A DNA stretch of 64,000 bases from Thiofilum flexile DSM 14609. GTDB lineage: Bacteria; Pseudomonadota; Gammaproteobacteria; Thiotrichales; Thiotrichaceae. Numbering within the stretch: position 1 is the first letter of the stretch; every line of letters begins with the position of its first letter. Both the position numbers and the translations under genes were made by a program. The notes under the pieces were generated by a model that saw nothing but the letters and a program-made list of their open reading frames with translations, was not told where the DNA came from and did not search any database. The stretch is from positions 1-64,000 of the forward strand of contig NZ_KB904755.1 of assembly GCF_000380185.1 (NCBI RefSeq), read 5' to 3'. Below, one piece after another: positions 45,950-54,173 of this stretch.

Positions 45950-46537
45950 ATGACAGACCAACCCAAGAAAACACTTAAGATTATTAGGAAAGTGGTTCCT
46001 ACCCCTACCACACCAATAGAACCTACCGAACCCGACCAGTTAACACCCGAACAGCCGATTCAGCGCACGGGTAAGCGGGTATTGACTAAGGACAAGTTAC
46101 AGGAGGTCAAACCGGAAAAGGGCACCGATTTTTATCGAGCGAGGAAGCTACCCAAACCCAAGCCAACGGATAAAGACGCTAAGTCCGTGGCTAAGCCTGC
46201 TAGACCCAAGCCACCGAAAAAGAAAGTTAAGCCCCCCTCTGATATACGCGCCAAAGAGCTAGACGCTAGCCTCAATGGGTTTGCGATGTGGCGTGAACGT
46301 AAACCCTTGGCCTTGAACTTTGAGCGGCAAGTGTTTCAGCATGTGGGTAAGCATCATTTGAGTGCTTCAAAGCGGGTGGTGATGAAGCTCTTAGAGTGGC
46401 ACACGGCTAACCGCTTCTATCTGCAAGCGGTCAGTGAAGGCGGTAAGCGTTTTAATCTGGATGGTAGCGAGGCTGATACGATCCAAGACTATGAGATCAG
46501 CCACGCACTTAATAAGCTGGCTAAGCGTAAGAAGTGA
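45950..46537 (+). CDS. ProQ/FinO-domain RNA-binding protein, copy 2
   Basis: The 195-residue protein differs from the copy at 33944-34531 by only a couple of residues (for example EPTEPDQLTPEQ against EPAEPDQLAPEQ), while third positions vary more, indicating recent exchange plus protein-level constraint. Domain features are the same: a basic Pro/Lys-rich tail and a C-terminal ProQ/FinO domain with WHTANRFYLQAV and RFNLDG. It precedes the first Roco-TIR gene by 176 bp. A small-RNA chaperone controlling the element is the likeliest role. Confidence 0.78.
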   Translation: MTDQPKKTLKIIRKVVPTPTTPIEPTEPDQLTPEQPIQRTGKRVLTKDKLQEVKPEKGTDFYRARKLPKPKPTDKDAKSVAKPARPKPPKKKVKPPSDIRAKELDASLNGFAMWRERKPLALNFERQVFQHVGKHHLSASKRVVMKLLEWHTANRFYLQAVSEGGKRFNLDGSEADTIQDYEISHALNKLAKRKK

Positions 46538-46646
46538 ACTGGTTAATGAGCTAAACAAATGGATTTAAACGAGGGGATAGTAGTGCTTTACTCACTCAGG
46601 GTGAGCCTTTGAGAGAGGAGTTTGAGACTAAATCAATAGTAGCTCA

Positions 46647-46713
46647 CTGATTTACTTGCTCACGCTCCTTACTTTAAAATCTGTCTATCCGCGCCCTTAA
46701 CCCTAGGTCTATT
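46647..46713 (+). promoter_or_regulatory. Duplicated leader/promoter of Roco-TIR gene 1
   Basis: These 67 bases are identical to 54107-54173 before the second Roco-TIR gene. A plausible promoter is TTTACT, 18 bases, then TAAAAT. Each Roco gene thus appears to carry its own promoter. Confidence 0.6.
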
Positions 46714-49632
46714 ATGCCCACTCCCCTAGAGATTGCTTTAGAACGTATTGAAGCTTGCCGTCAAACCAAAGCCCCTCGTTTGGACTTGAGAAATCTACTA
46801 CTGGATGAAATACCACCTAGTGTGTTTGAGCTGGTTTGGCTGGAGGAATTAGACCTTTCCACTCAACCGGGGAAATTTGATGGGCTACATGGGCTTATCA
46901 AGACTATTCCTCCAGAAATTGCTCAATTAACTAAGCTCTTACGTTTAAATGTAGAAAGACAAAGTTTGAGTGATTTAAGTCCTCTGCAATCACTCCATCA
47001 GTTACAATCACTCGATTGCAGTTGGAATCAGATCACCGACTTAAGCCCTCTGCATTCACTCCTCCAGTTACAATCACTCGGTTGCTGGAACAATCAGATC
47101 ACCGACTTAAGCCCTCTGCATTCACTCCTCCAGTTACAAAAACTCGGTTGCTGGAACAATCAGATCACCGACTTAAGTCCTCTGCATTCACTCCACCAGT
47201 TACAATCACTCAATTGCGGTGACAATAAGATCACCGACTTAAGCCCTCTGCAATCACTTCAGCAGTTACAATCACTCGCTTGTGGTGGCAATAAGATCAC
47301 CGACTTAAGCCCTCTGCAATCACTTCAGCAGTTACAATCACTCTCTTGCCGCCGTAATCCTGAAAACATTTGGAAGCAGATCACTGACTTAAGCCCTCTG
47401 CAATCACTCCTCCAGTTAAAATGGCTTGATTGCAGTGGCAATCAGATCACCGACTTAAGCCCTCTGCATTCACTTCAGCAGTTACAATCACTCCATTGCC
47501 GTTCCAATAAGATCACCGACTTAAGCCCTCTGCATTCACTCCTCCAGTTAAAATGGCTTGATTGCCGTGACAATCAGATCACCGACTTCAGTCCTTTTGT
47601 TGAAACCCTGTTGTCTCGTCAATTCGAGCACCTAGGCTTAGCCAATAACCCCATTGCTTCTATTCCCTCTGTGCTATTAGGAGACATCTACGACGACTGT
47701 TATGAAAGCTTGCGTCATTACTACCTAGCCCTTAAACAAGGCTTTGAATGGCGGCGTCAACTCAAGATTCAATTCATCGGCAATGGTCGCGTTGGCAAAA
47801 CTAGCTTAGCCTATGCCCTCAAACATCAAAAAGCTGCACCTCCCCATATGGAATCCACGCATGGGATTACCATTGAAACCTGCTGCCTCTCCTCTGAGAG
47901 TAACGAGCCTATCACTTGGCAGCTTTGGGACTTTGGTGGGCAAGAAATTTATCATGCTACTCACCGCCTCTTTTTAAGTGATGATTGTTTATATCTCTTA
48001 GTGTGGGCAGAGGAAACCGAAGCGCAACCCACAGAAATAAATCATCCTGTGAGTTATTGGCTAGAGGCTATTCATGATCTAGCACCCAATAGTCCGGTCA
48101 TTCTAGTCAAAAATCAGATAGATCGCTCAGACAAGCACCCTAGCGCTGACCCTGCTGATTTCAGTGCTACCATGCTAGGGGCTAAGCAAATTCGCCAAGC
48201 CGCTAAAACCTCTGCAATACAGTATAAAAATATTAAGAGCTTAAGAGTGATGATTGAGGAAGTGGTTGAAGAACTCAAAGGGCGAGTCTGTCTCCAATTA
48301 CCCCGCTCATGGCTAGCCGTTGAAGAGGCGATTAATCAATACAAACTTACCCACAAAACTCTGAGCTTTGACCACTTTACCACGCTGTGCCAACAGCATC
48401 AGATTGATTATGCCGAGTGGTTTGCAGACTACCTGCATAAGACGGGGGTTATGTTTTATCGAAAAGGTGCGTTTCAAGATCAAATTATTTTAGATCAAAA
48501 CTGGATTATCGAGGCAGTGTATAAAGTCTTTGATAGTAAGGCTCCCTATCGGAAACGGTTAATCAAGAAAGGGGGAAGATTCTCAGGTTTTGAAAGTCAA
48601 TTGATTTGGCAAAACACCGATGAAACTGAGCGCGAAATTTATATTAACTTCATGCGCGATTGTCATATTTGCTATGAAGCAAACCGTTATTGGAATATTC
48701 CCTTTGCCGAGCGTGAATACATTATTCCTGCCTTTTTGCCTGAAAAAAATCCGACTGAAAAATTATGGGGCAATATCTCTACGGACTGGCACTATAAGGT
48801 TCACTACCCTTTCTTGCACCGTAGCATTATTGAACGCTTGATTATTCGTTTGGGCGAAACTTATAAAGACAATGCTCGGCCGTGGCGAGACGGCATTTAT
48901 TGTGAGACAGAATGGGGACAAGTGTCCTTAGTGTGTCATATTCCTGATAAAACCCAATCGAATCAAGGCTATTTACAGTTTAGTCTACGCGGCACACATC
49001 AGGAGGGCTTGCTATATGCTTTGCGTCAATTGGTAAACGAAATTAGCCCACATCATCGTTATGCGGAATCATTACAACGAGGACAAGAGGAGGCTCAAGA
49101 TTTGCCTGAATTTAAGAAAGAGGAAAGCTTTACCTCACGCCTTGACAAACCTGTCGAAAAGCCAGCCGTTCAAGTATTTATTTCATACTCAAAAGAGGAT
49201 AAAGAGCATCGTTTAGAACTAGAAAAACGCCTTAAAAATATTAGTCGCCAATTTAAGGTTAAAGCATGGGGTGATGAGCAACTGCTAGCAGGTGGACTAA
49301 CTGATAAGGATATTAAAGCAGAACTGAGCAAAGCCGATCTGATCTTGTTGTTAATCAGTTCTGATTTTTTTGATAATGATGATTGCTATGACATTGAGCT
49401 ACCGCTGGCACTAAAGCGTTATCAGGCTAAAAAAGCCATCGTGATTCCTATCATTGTGCGGAATACTCCTAATTGGCAGGAGCAAGCGGCTGGTGATTTT
49501 AAGTTAGGCCAGATTACCCCTTTACCTAAGGATGGTTTACCCTTAAAACAGTGGCCTGATAAGGACGACTTTTGGGCTGATGTACACACAGGCATTACAG
49601 CACGCATAAAACATTTACTAGCTGAGGGTTAA
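46714..49632 (+). CDS. LRR-Roc-COR-TIR (Roco-TIR) protein 1
   Basis: The 972-residue protein combines a sensor, a GTPase and a TIR effector. About nine 22-residue leucine-rich repeats lie at about 85-300 (ITDLSPLHSLLQLQSLGCWN type), one with a six-residue insert. The Roc GTPase has P-loop GNGRVGKTSLA (about 355-365), G3 LWDFGGQEIYHATHR and a G4-like VKNQID. A COR-type region (about 520-740) has DQIILDQNWIIEAVYKVFD. The C-terminal TIR domain (about 817-972) has VFISYSKEDKEHR and DCYDIELPLALKRY, with the Glu expected for NAD cleavage. A bacterial innate-immunity role is inferred. A paralogue lies at 54174. Confidence 0.85.
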   Translation: MPTPLEIALERIEACRQTKAPRLDLRNLLLDEIPPSVFELVWLEELDLSTQPGKFDGLHGLIKTIPPEIAQLTKLLRLNVERQSLSDLSPLQSLHQLQSLDCSWNQITDLSPLHSLLQLQSLGCWNNQITDLSPLHSLLQLQKLGCWNNQITDLSPLHSLHQLQSLNCGDNKITDLSPLQSLQQLQSLACGGNKITDLSPLQSLQQLQSLSCRRNPENIWKQITDLSPLQSLLQLKWLDCSGNQITDLSPLHSLQQLQSLHCRSNKITDLSPLHSLLQLKWLDCRDNQITDFSPFVETLLSRQFEHLGLANNPIASIPSVLLGDIYDDCYESLRHYYLALKQGFEWRRQLKIQFIGNGRVGKTSLAYALKHQKAAPPHMESTHGITIETCCLSSESNEPITWQLWDFGGQEIYHATHRLFLSDDCLYLLVWAEETEAQPTEINHPVSYWLEAIHDLAPNSPVILVKNQIDRSDKHPSADPADFSATMLGAKQIRQAAKTSAIQYKNIKSLRVMIEEVVEELKGRVCLQLPRSWLAVEEAINQYKLTHKTLSFDHFTTLCQQHQIDYAEWFADYLHKTGVMFYRKGAFQDQIILDQNWIIEAVYKVFDSKAPYRKRLIKKGGRFSGFESQLIWQNTDETEREIYINFMRDCHICYEANRYWNIPFAEREYIIPAFLPEKNPTEKLWGNISTDWHYKVHYPFLHRSIIERLIIRLGETYKDNARPWRDGIYCETEWGQVSLVCHIPDKTQSNQGYLQFSLRGTHQEGLLYALRQLVNEISPHHRYAESLQRGQEEAQDLPEFKKEESFTSRLDKPVEKPAVQVFISYSKEDKEHRLELEKRLKNISRQFKVKAWGDEQLLAGGLTDKDIKAELSKADLILLLISSDFFDNDDCYDIELPLALKRYQAKKAIVIPIIVRNTPNWQEQAAGDFKLGQITPLPKDGLPLKQWPDKDDFWADVHTGITARIKHLLAEG

Positions 49633-49752
49633 TGTCATACGTGCCTTAGTCCCTCTTGCTACGTTCGCCTAAGTATATTATCGTTCGCCTATGACCTATT
49701 GAGTTAGGTCTATCCGGCAAGACCGGAACTCTTAGCACACAAGGCGGCAAGC

Positions 49753-49781
49753 ACCGCTCCCACCTCACAGGCGGTTTTTTT
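49753..49781 (+). terminator. Intrinsic terminator after Roco-TIR gene 1
   Basis: ACCGC / GCGGT arms with a 13-base loop are followed by seven T. A further small hairpin (CGGCG/CGCCG) follows at about 49793. No gene is seen in 49633-49927. Confidence 0.6.
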
Positions 49782-49927
49782 ATGTCTGTATTACGGCGGA
49801 ATTATCGCCGGATGCGTAGGGCATACAACACCGCACAGGCGGGAATAACTACAGCGTTTCCTTGTGAACGTTAAGAGCATCCGGCAACTTTGCCCACTCT
49901 TAAAATTTAGTCACAAGGTATAGCAAT

Positions 49928-50116
49928 ATGACCGCACGTAGTACTATGGGCAATAGTGCCCTCATTCTTTTGGCGTTAACTAGCCTCCCCTTTTCTGATA
50001 CCTCACACAGCCTCATCAATCCGTATCCTGACACTCTCTATAGACTTCACCCCATAACCTTTGATGCTAGCCGTAGCAAACCAGCCCCCCTCACACTAGT
50101 ACAAGGGGGTCTGTGA
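49928..50116 (+). CDS. Small protein of element 2, unknown (62 aa)
   Basis: The 62-residue protein begins MTARSTMGNSALILLALTSL, which could be a membrane anchor or a weak signal peptide, followed by a polar part. It is not recognised. It is the first gene of an overlapping set (49928-52848) that replaces the early operon of element 1. Its stop and the AlpA start share bases (TGATG). Confidence 0.5.
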   Translation: MTARSTMGNSALILLALTSLPFSDTSHSLINPYPDTLYRLHPITFDASRSKPAPLTLVQGGL

Positions 50117-50325
50117 TGACTCTAAGTGTAAAAGGCATTGATCCGCTGCTACGCCTAAAAGAGGTGATGTACTGTACAGGACTCAGCAAGACCACGATCT
50201 ACCGTCTGATTAGTGATGGCCGCTTTCCCAGACAACTAAAGCTCTCTCAGAAAGTGAGCGCCTGGAAGCAATCTGACATACAGGCCTTCATTGACGGCAA
50301 ATATTCTAATCAGGAGGGAGTGTGA
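50116..50325 (+). CDS. AlpA-family regulator, element 2
   Basis: The 69-residue protein (ATG 50116; a GTG at 50113 is also in frame) is a compact AlpA: DPLLRLKEVMYCTGLSKTTI, YRLISDGRFPRQLKL and AWKQSDIQAFIDGK. It matches the C-terminal HTH part of the AlpA in element 1 but lacks the Pro-rich N-terminus. It probably controls excision or early transcription of element 2. It overlaps the preceding stop by one base. Confidence 0.85.
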   Translation: MTLSVKGIDPLLRLKEVMYCTGLSKTTIYRLISDGRFPRQLKLSQKVSAWKQSDIQAFIDGKYSNQEGV

Positions 50326-50390
50326 TGATAAACGACCACTACCCTGCACAGCCCCTAAAGCGCTTATTCATGCCGGAGGCCGCCCTATGA
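50325..50390 (+). CDS. 21-aa micro-ORF between AlpA and replication genes
   Basis: ATG 50325 shares a base with the AlpA stop (TGATG) and is preceded by AGGAGG. The 21-codon frame (MINDHYPAQPLKRLFMPEAA then L) ends TGA at 50390, overlapping the replication gene start by four bases. The tight coupling suggests that it is translated, either as a peptide or as a device to pass ribosomes to the next gene. Confidence 0.4.
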   Translation: MINDHYPAQPLKRLFMPEAAL

Positions 50391-51301
50391 GCCTAGCCCA
50401 TGAACTAATTGATGCTGCCCTAGCCGCTGATTTAAGCAAGAATGAGCTTAAAACCTTCTTGGTGCTCTTTCGTCAAACCATCTGCTTTGGTAAAACCTCC
50501 GATGCTTTGACCCTAAAGCGTATTGTTAAACTATCAGGTACTCGTAAAGACCGAGTCAAACCCACGCTAAAACGTCTAGTCGAGGTGGGTCTATTTGAGG
50601 CGACCCCGCACAAAATCTATGAGTACACCTATACCATAGCGGCGCATTTTCTAGCACACGCCGATCTGGACTTAATAACACCTCCCTCTCCGAAAAACGG
50701 AAAAGACCTCCGAAATTCGGACGGAAAAACGTCTGAAACTCGGATACATACAGTTATACCTACTACAGATAAAACCTCAACAGCTACAACCGAGCGCGAG
50801 CAACCCACTAAAACCGCAACACTCACTCCCCCTACCATAACCGAGGATTGTTGTTGTAATTGTAATAGTGATTTTGTGGATGAATTACCCTATCCAAGCA
50901 CTTGGGATAGCACCCAACGCCACCAAGCGGCTCAGATACTCGATGGCCTCAGCCCGCAACAAGCCCATGATTGCCTATTACTGCTAGCCCATAGCCTCAA
51001 TAAGGGCAAGATAAACAATATCATGGGGTATCTACGCACCCTAACCCAAGCAGCAAGACGTAATACCCTAGACCGTCGTGCGCTGTGTGCCCTAAAAGCA
51101 AATAACACACCAAGAGCGAGTTTGAGCGTTCCTAGTGTGACTCCTCCTACCCCACAACGTTTAAACGCCATAAAAGCAGAAATCAGCAGCTTAGATACAC
51201 TATTCACTCGTGCAGGTATCCCTATGGATAGCGCTACTGCTGCTAAACGAGCGAGCTATGTAGCTGAATACAATACACTTAAACAAGAGTTAGGAGGTTA
51301 A
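50387..51301 (+). CDS. Winged-helix replication-initiation-like protein, element 2
   Basis: ATG 50387 (MSLAHELIDAALAADLSKNE) has GGAGG seven bases upstream; the frame is open another 32 codons. The first about 100 residues resemble the DNA-binding domain of phage replication proteins of the lambda O type: FLVLFRQTICFGKTSDALTL, SGTRKDRVKPTLKRLVEVGL. A Thr/Pro-rich linker with CCCNCNSD follows, then a helical C-terminal part (SPQQAHDCLLLLAHSLNKGK, NNIMGYLRTLTQAARRNTL). It occupies the place of the gpA-like gene of element 1, so the two elements appear to replicate by different mechanisms. No helicase gene accompanies it. Confidence 0.65.
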   Translation: MSLAHELIDAALAADLSKNELKTFLVLFRQTICFGKTSDALTLKRIVKLSGTRKDRVKPTLKRLVEVGLFEATPHKIYEYTYTIAAHFLAHADLDLITPPSPKNGKDLRNSDGKTSETRIHTVIPTTDKTSTATTEREQPTKTATLTPPTITEDCCCNCNSDFVDELPYPSTWDSTQRHQAAQILDGLSPQQAHDCLLLLAHSLNKGKINNIMGYLRTLTQAARRNTLDRRALCALKANNTPRASLSVPSVTPPTPQRLNAIKAEISSLDTLFTRAGIPMDSATAAKRASYVAEYNTLKQELGG

Positions 51302-51303
51302 TC

Positions 51304-52656
51304 ATGGATAACTTACTGGTTTTCGCCTTCCTAGCGATGGTAGGTGGTCTAGTCTGGCTACATCTCAACAAACACAACCCCCAAAAACTCAACTCAGTAC
51401 GCCACAAAACCAAAGGACTAGGCGGCCTCTATGTGGTTGAAAAGGTGCTGTTACTAGCCGCCGGTTTAATGGGTAGCCTGTTTGCCTATGGTATTTTCTC
51501 ACCCATTTGGGAACCTTTGGGCTACCTAGTGGGTGCAATGGTCATTGCCTTTAACTTCTCCGAAGGGTTCTTGATTCGCCTCACCATTGCCGCGTGGCGC
51601 TATGGCTTTCGTTTAGTCGGTAGCATTGCCGCTATTGGGGTGCTCATGATCATGTGGTATTCGCTGACAGCGGGTGCCAGTGTCATAGAAACCTTTTTAG
51701 GTAAGAACCAAGACTTACAGCTAGCCGCACAATATAAAATTGCAGCGAGTCGAGATACGATTGAAGCCGCCAAAGCCGGAATATTAACGGCTCAATTAAA
51801 AGCACGAGAAGCCGATCACTATGGTTATTTGAATAATCCCGACATAGCCAAAGCACAAGCCAATGCTGCCACTATTTCAGCCCAAGAAAACCAACGCATT
51901 GCACAGGTACTCGAAAACAAAGCACCAGAGTTTAAAGCCGCGTTTGGAATGTCACGCGATGCCGTCGCTTTTTTAGTTGCCTTAGCTTTAGAGTTTAGTA
52001 TTTTAGGCGTGGTGATATTTACCGAGCTATTTGGTAAACCTACCCCACTTCCGGCATTAGTCCGCTTTGCGAATAAATCATTCGATTGGAATATAAACCC
52101 ACACCATTTAAATAATCTCAGTATTGAAAAAAGCCCAGCACCTGAAACCGTAGCCTTACCCTATTCAATGCCTCAAGTCGGTTTTGCGGGTATCACTGCC
52201 TATGCTTCCCAACCTTCACGGGAAGGTTTTTCCACCATCCCTAGCGAGGTGTCCCTAGCGTCCCGTGACGCTTCCCCAGCGTCTCACCATACCGTCTCAG
52301 ACCGTCTCACCGCACCGTCTCCAGTGTACGCGGTCGGTGAGACGCTAGCCGATACAGGCGACACCAAACTAGCCCCGAAACCCGCACAAGAGCGCGTATT
52401 TAACCAATGGCTAGAATTAATTAAACAAGGTGATATATCTCCAACGGTTAGACCTGCTAAAACCCTGATTATAGAAAATCAATTAACGGTAGGGGTGAAA
52501 TTAGCCGAAGGTTTAGCGAGTGATTGGCTAGATAGAGCTTATAACTTAGGCGTATTAGCATTGAATCCTGATTATACCAATGGCAGACCTAAATATATCT
52601 TAGCCAGTCAATATAAAGCGGATAGGGTTGAATTAACTAAAAGAGAGGCGGTTTAA
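51304..52656 (+). CDS. Conserved element membrane protein, copy 2
   Basis: The 450-residue protein differs from the element 1 copy at 42681 at only about a dozen residues, clustered in the Ser/Pro linker (GFAGITAYASQPSREGFSTI against GFAGYSAYASQPSREGISTV) and the extreme C-terminus. Topology is the same: four membrane segments, a long charged helix, a fifth membrane segment, and a cytoplasmic C-terminal domain. It begins two bases after the replication gene, exactly as in element 1. Its retention beside two unrelated replication proteins argues for a backbone function independent of replication type. Confidence 0.7.
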   Translation: MDNLLVFAFLAMVGGLVWLHLNKHNPQKLNSVRHKTKGLGGLYVVEKVLLLAAGLMGSLFAYGIFSPIWEPLGYLVGAMVIAFNFSEGFLIRLTIAAWRYGFRLVGSIAAIGVLMIMWYSLTAGASVIETFLGKNQDLQLAAQYKIAASRDTIEAAKAGILTAQLKAREADHYGYLNNPDIAKAQANAATISAQENQRIAQVLENKAPEFKAAFGMSRDAVAFLVALALEFSILGVVIFTELFGKPTPLPALVRFANKSFDWNINPHHLNNLSIEKSPAPETVALPYSMPQVGFAGITAYASQPSREGFSTIPSEVSLASRDASPASHHTVSDRLTAPSPVYAVGETLADTGDTKLAPKPAQERVFNQWLELIKQGDISPTVRPAKTLIIENQLTVGVKLAEGLASDWLDRAYNLGVLALNPDYTNGRPKYILASQYKADRVELTKREAV

Positions 52657-52848
52657 ATGCACTTTGATAATAGCGTTCAAACCATTCGACTTAATATCAG
52701 CGATGACCAAGCGCTACAAATTCGAGAAAGGGAGTTACAGCGTAGTGGGGTATTTAAGGTGAATGTTAACCGTATTCATTCGGCCTTGATTGAGATTGAA
52801 ATTATCAGCCGTCCGATAATTGACATTACCCCAAAACGTTTAAATTAA
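52657..52848 (+). CDS. Conserved small element protein, copy 2 (63 aa)
   Basis: This is nearly identical to the protein at 44034-44225 (a few substitutions such as FDNSV for FDNNV and TPKRLN for TPKHLN). It follows the membrane protein gene with no gap and ends before a U-tract terminator. Function unknown. Confidence 0.7.
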   Translation: MHFDNSVQTIRLNISDDQALQIRERELQRSGVFKVNVNRIHSALIEIEIISRPIIDITPKRLN

Positions 52849-52881
52849 AACACTTCACTCAGACCAACCCAACAGGGCAAG

Positions 52882-52904
52882 GGCAAGGGCAACCTTGCCT
52901 TTTT
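52882..52904 (+). terminator. Intrinsic terminator ending the element 2 backbone operon
   Basis: GGCAAGG / CCTTGCC arms around GCAA are followed by five T, 34 bases past the 63-aa gene. Confidence 0.75.
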
Positions 52905-53014
52905 GACTCACTTCACTACCGACTAAACAACAAGTACTTTCAATGACTTCGCTTTTAATCATAATCGCTTTGTGTTAATTAATAGGCAAGACTACTTTAT
53001 ATAAGAACCCCACT

Positions 53015-54070
53015 ATGCAACATACTATTTTAGTTTTGGCTGCTAACCCTGTTGACACTAGACGACTACGCCTTGATCAAGAAGTACGTGATATTCGTGA
53101 AGGCTTACAACGCTCACAACAACGCGATGGATTTAAACTGGAAGTACGTCATGCTTTACGTGCTGAAGATTTGTATCGTGCCCTATTAGAGGTTAAACCT
53201 ACCATTGTGCATTTTTGTGGGCATGGGGAGGGGCTATTAGGTTTAATGTTAGAAGATCAAACAGGTAACGCTCAAGCTATTTCTAATGATGCGCTGGGGA
53301 AATTATTTGATTTGTTTAAGAGTCAGATTCAATGTGTGGTGCTCAATGCGTGTTACAGCACTGAACAAGCTAAGGTACTGACCCAATACATTCCGCATGT
53401 CATAGGGATGTCAATTGCTATCCCTGATAAGACAGCACTGCAATATGCCGTTGCTTTTTATGATGCGTTAGGTGCAGGTCAATCATTTGAGTTTGCGCAT
53501 CAATTGGGGGTGACTGCTATTGGGCTGCAAGGGCTTAAAGGGGCAGACATTCCGGTATTGATGACTAATACCTCGCTCCTTGATAAGCCTGTCGAAAAAT
53601 CAGCGATTCATGTCTTTATTTCGTACTCAAAAGAGGATAAAGAGCACCGCAAAGAACTGGAAAAACGCCTTAAAAATATTAGCCGCCAATTTAAGGTTAC
53701 AGCATGGAGCGATGAGCAACTGCTAGCAGGTGGTCTAACCAAAGAGGATATTAAAGCAGAACTCACCAATGCCGATTTGATCTTGTTATTAATCAGCTCT
53801 AATTTCTTTAATGATGACGATTGCTATGAGACTGAGCTACCGCTGGCATTAAAGCGTTATCAGGCTCAACAAGCCATCGTGATTCCTATCATTGTACGGA
53901 ATACTCCTGATTGGGAAGAGTACGGGATTGAAGGGTTTAAACTAGGCAAACTTACCCCTTTACCTAAGGATGGTTTACCTTTAAAGCAGTGGCCTGATAA
54001 GGATGAGTTTTGGGCTGATGTACAAACAGGTCTTAAAAAGCGGGTACAAAACCTATTAGCACCGGACTGA
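53015..54070 (+). CDS. CHAT-protease-like domain fused to TIR domain
   Basis: The 351-residue protein has a caspase-like CHAT domain at about residues 1-190: ILVLAANPVDTRRLRLDQEV at the start, the catalytic-type His in VHFCGHGEGLLGLML (His70) and the Cys in VVLNACYS (Cys113). A short linker leads to a TIR domain (about 198-351) with VFISYSKEDKEHR and DCYETELPLALKRY, close to the TIRs of the flanking Roco proteins. A protease and an NADase-like domain in one chain suggest an adaptor or effector of the same immune pathway. It lies between the backbone operon terminator and Roco-TIR gene 2. Confidence 0.8.
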   Translation: MQHTILVLAANPVDTRRLRLDQEVRDIREGLQRSQQRDGFKLEVRHALRAEDLYRALLEVKPTIVHFCGHGEGLLGLMLEDQTGNAQAISNDALGKLFDLFKSQIQCVVLNACYSTEQAKVLTQYIPHVIGMSIAIPDKTALQYAVAFYDALGAGQSFEFAHQLGVTAIGLQGLKGADIPVLMTNTSLLDKPVEKSAIHVFISYSKEDKEHRKELEKRLKNISRQFKVTAWSDEQLLAGGLTKEDIKAELTNADLILLLISSNFFNDDDCYETELPLALKRYQAQQAIVIPIIVRNTPDWEEYGIEGFKLGKLTPLPKDGLPLKQWPDKDEFWADVQTGLKKRVQNLLAPD

Positions 54071-54106
54071 TGCTATCCATGATTGCACCTAGGGGAGAGT
54101 GATTCG

Positions 54107-54173
54107 CTGATTTACTTGCTCACGCTCCTTACTTTAAAATCTGTCTATCCGCGCCCTTAACCCTAGGTCTATT
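54107..54173 (+). promoter_or_regulatory. Duplicated leader/promoter of Roco-TIR gene 2
   Basis: This is identical to 46647-46713, including the possible promoter TTTACT (54111) and TAAAAT (54135). The duplication unit therefore included the upstream control region. Confidence 0.6.

Noticed and set aside
47016-47222. Separate 68-aa ORF with QSDHRLKPSAFTPP repeats
   Set aside because: An alternative frame of the LRR repeats of the Roco-TIR gene.
46970-47590. Regular 66-bp direct repeats that could suggest a CRISPR array
   Set aside because: They are in frame, encode 22-residue LRR units, and continue into a GTPase domain; there are no spacers of unrelated sequence or cas genes.
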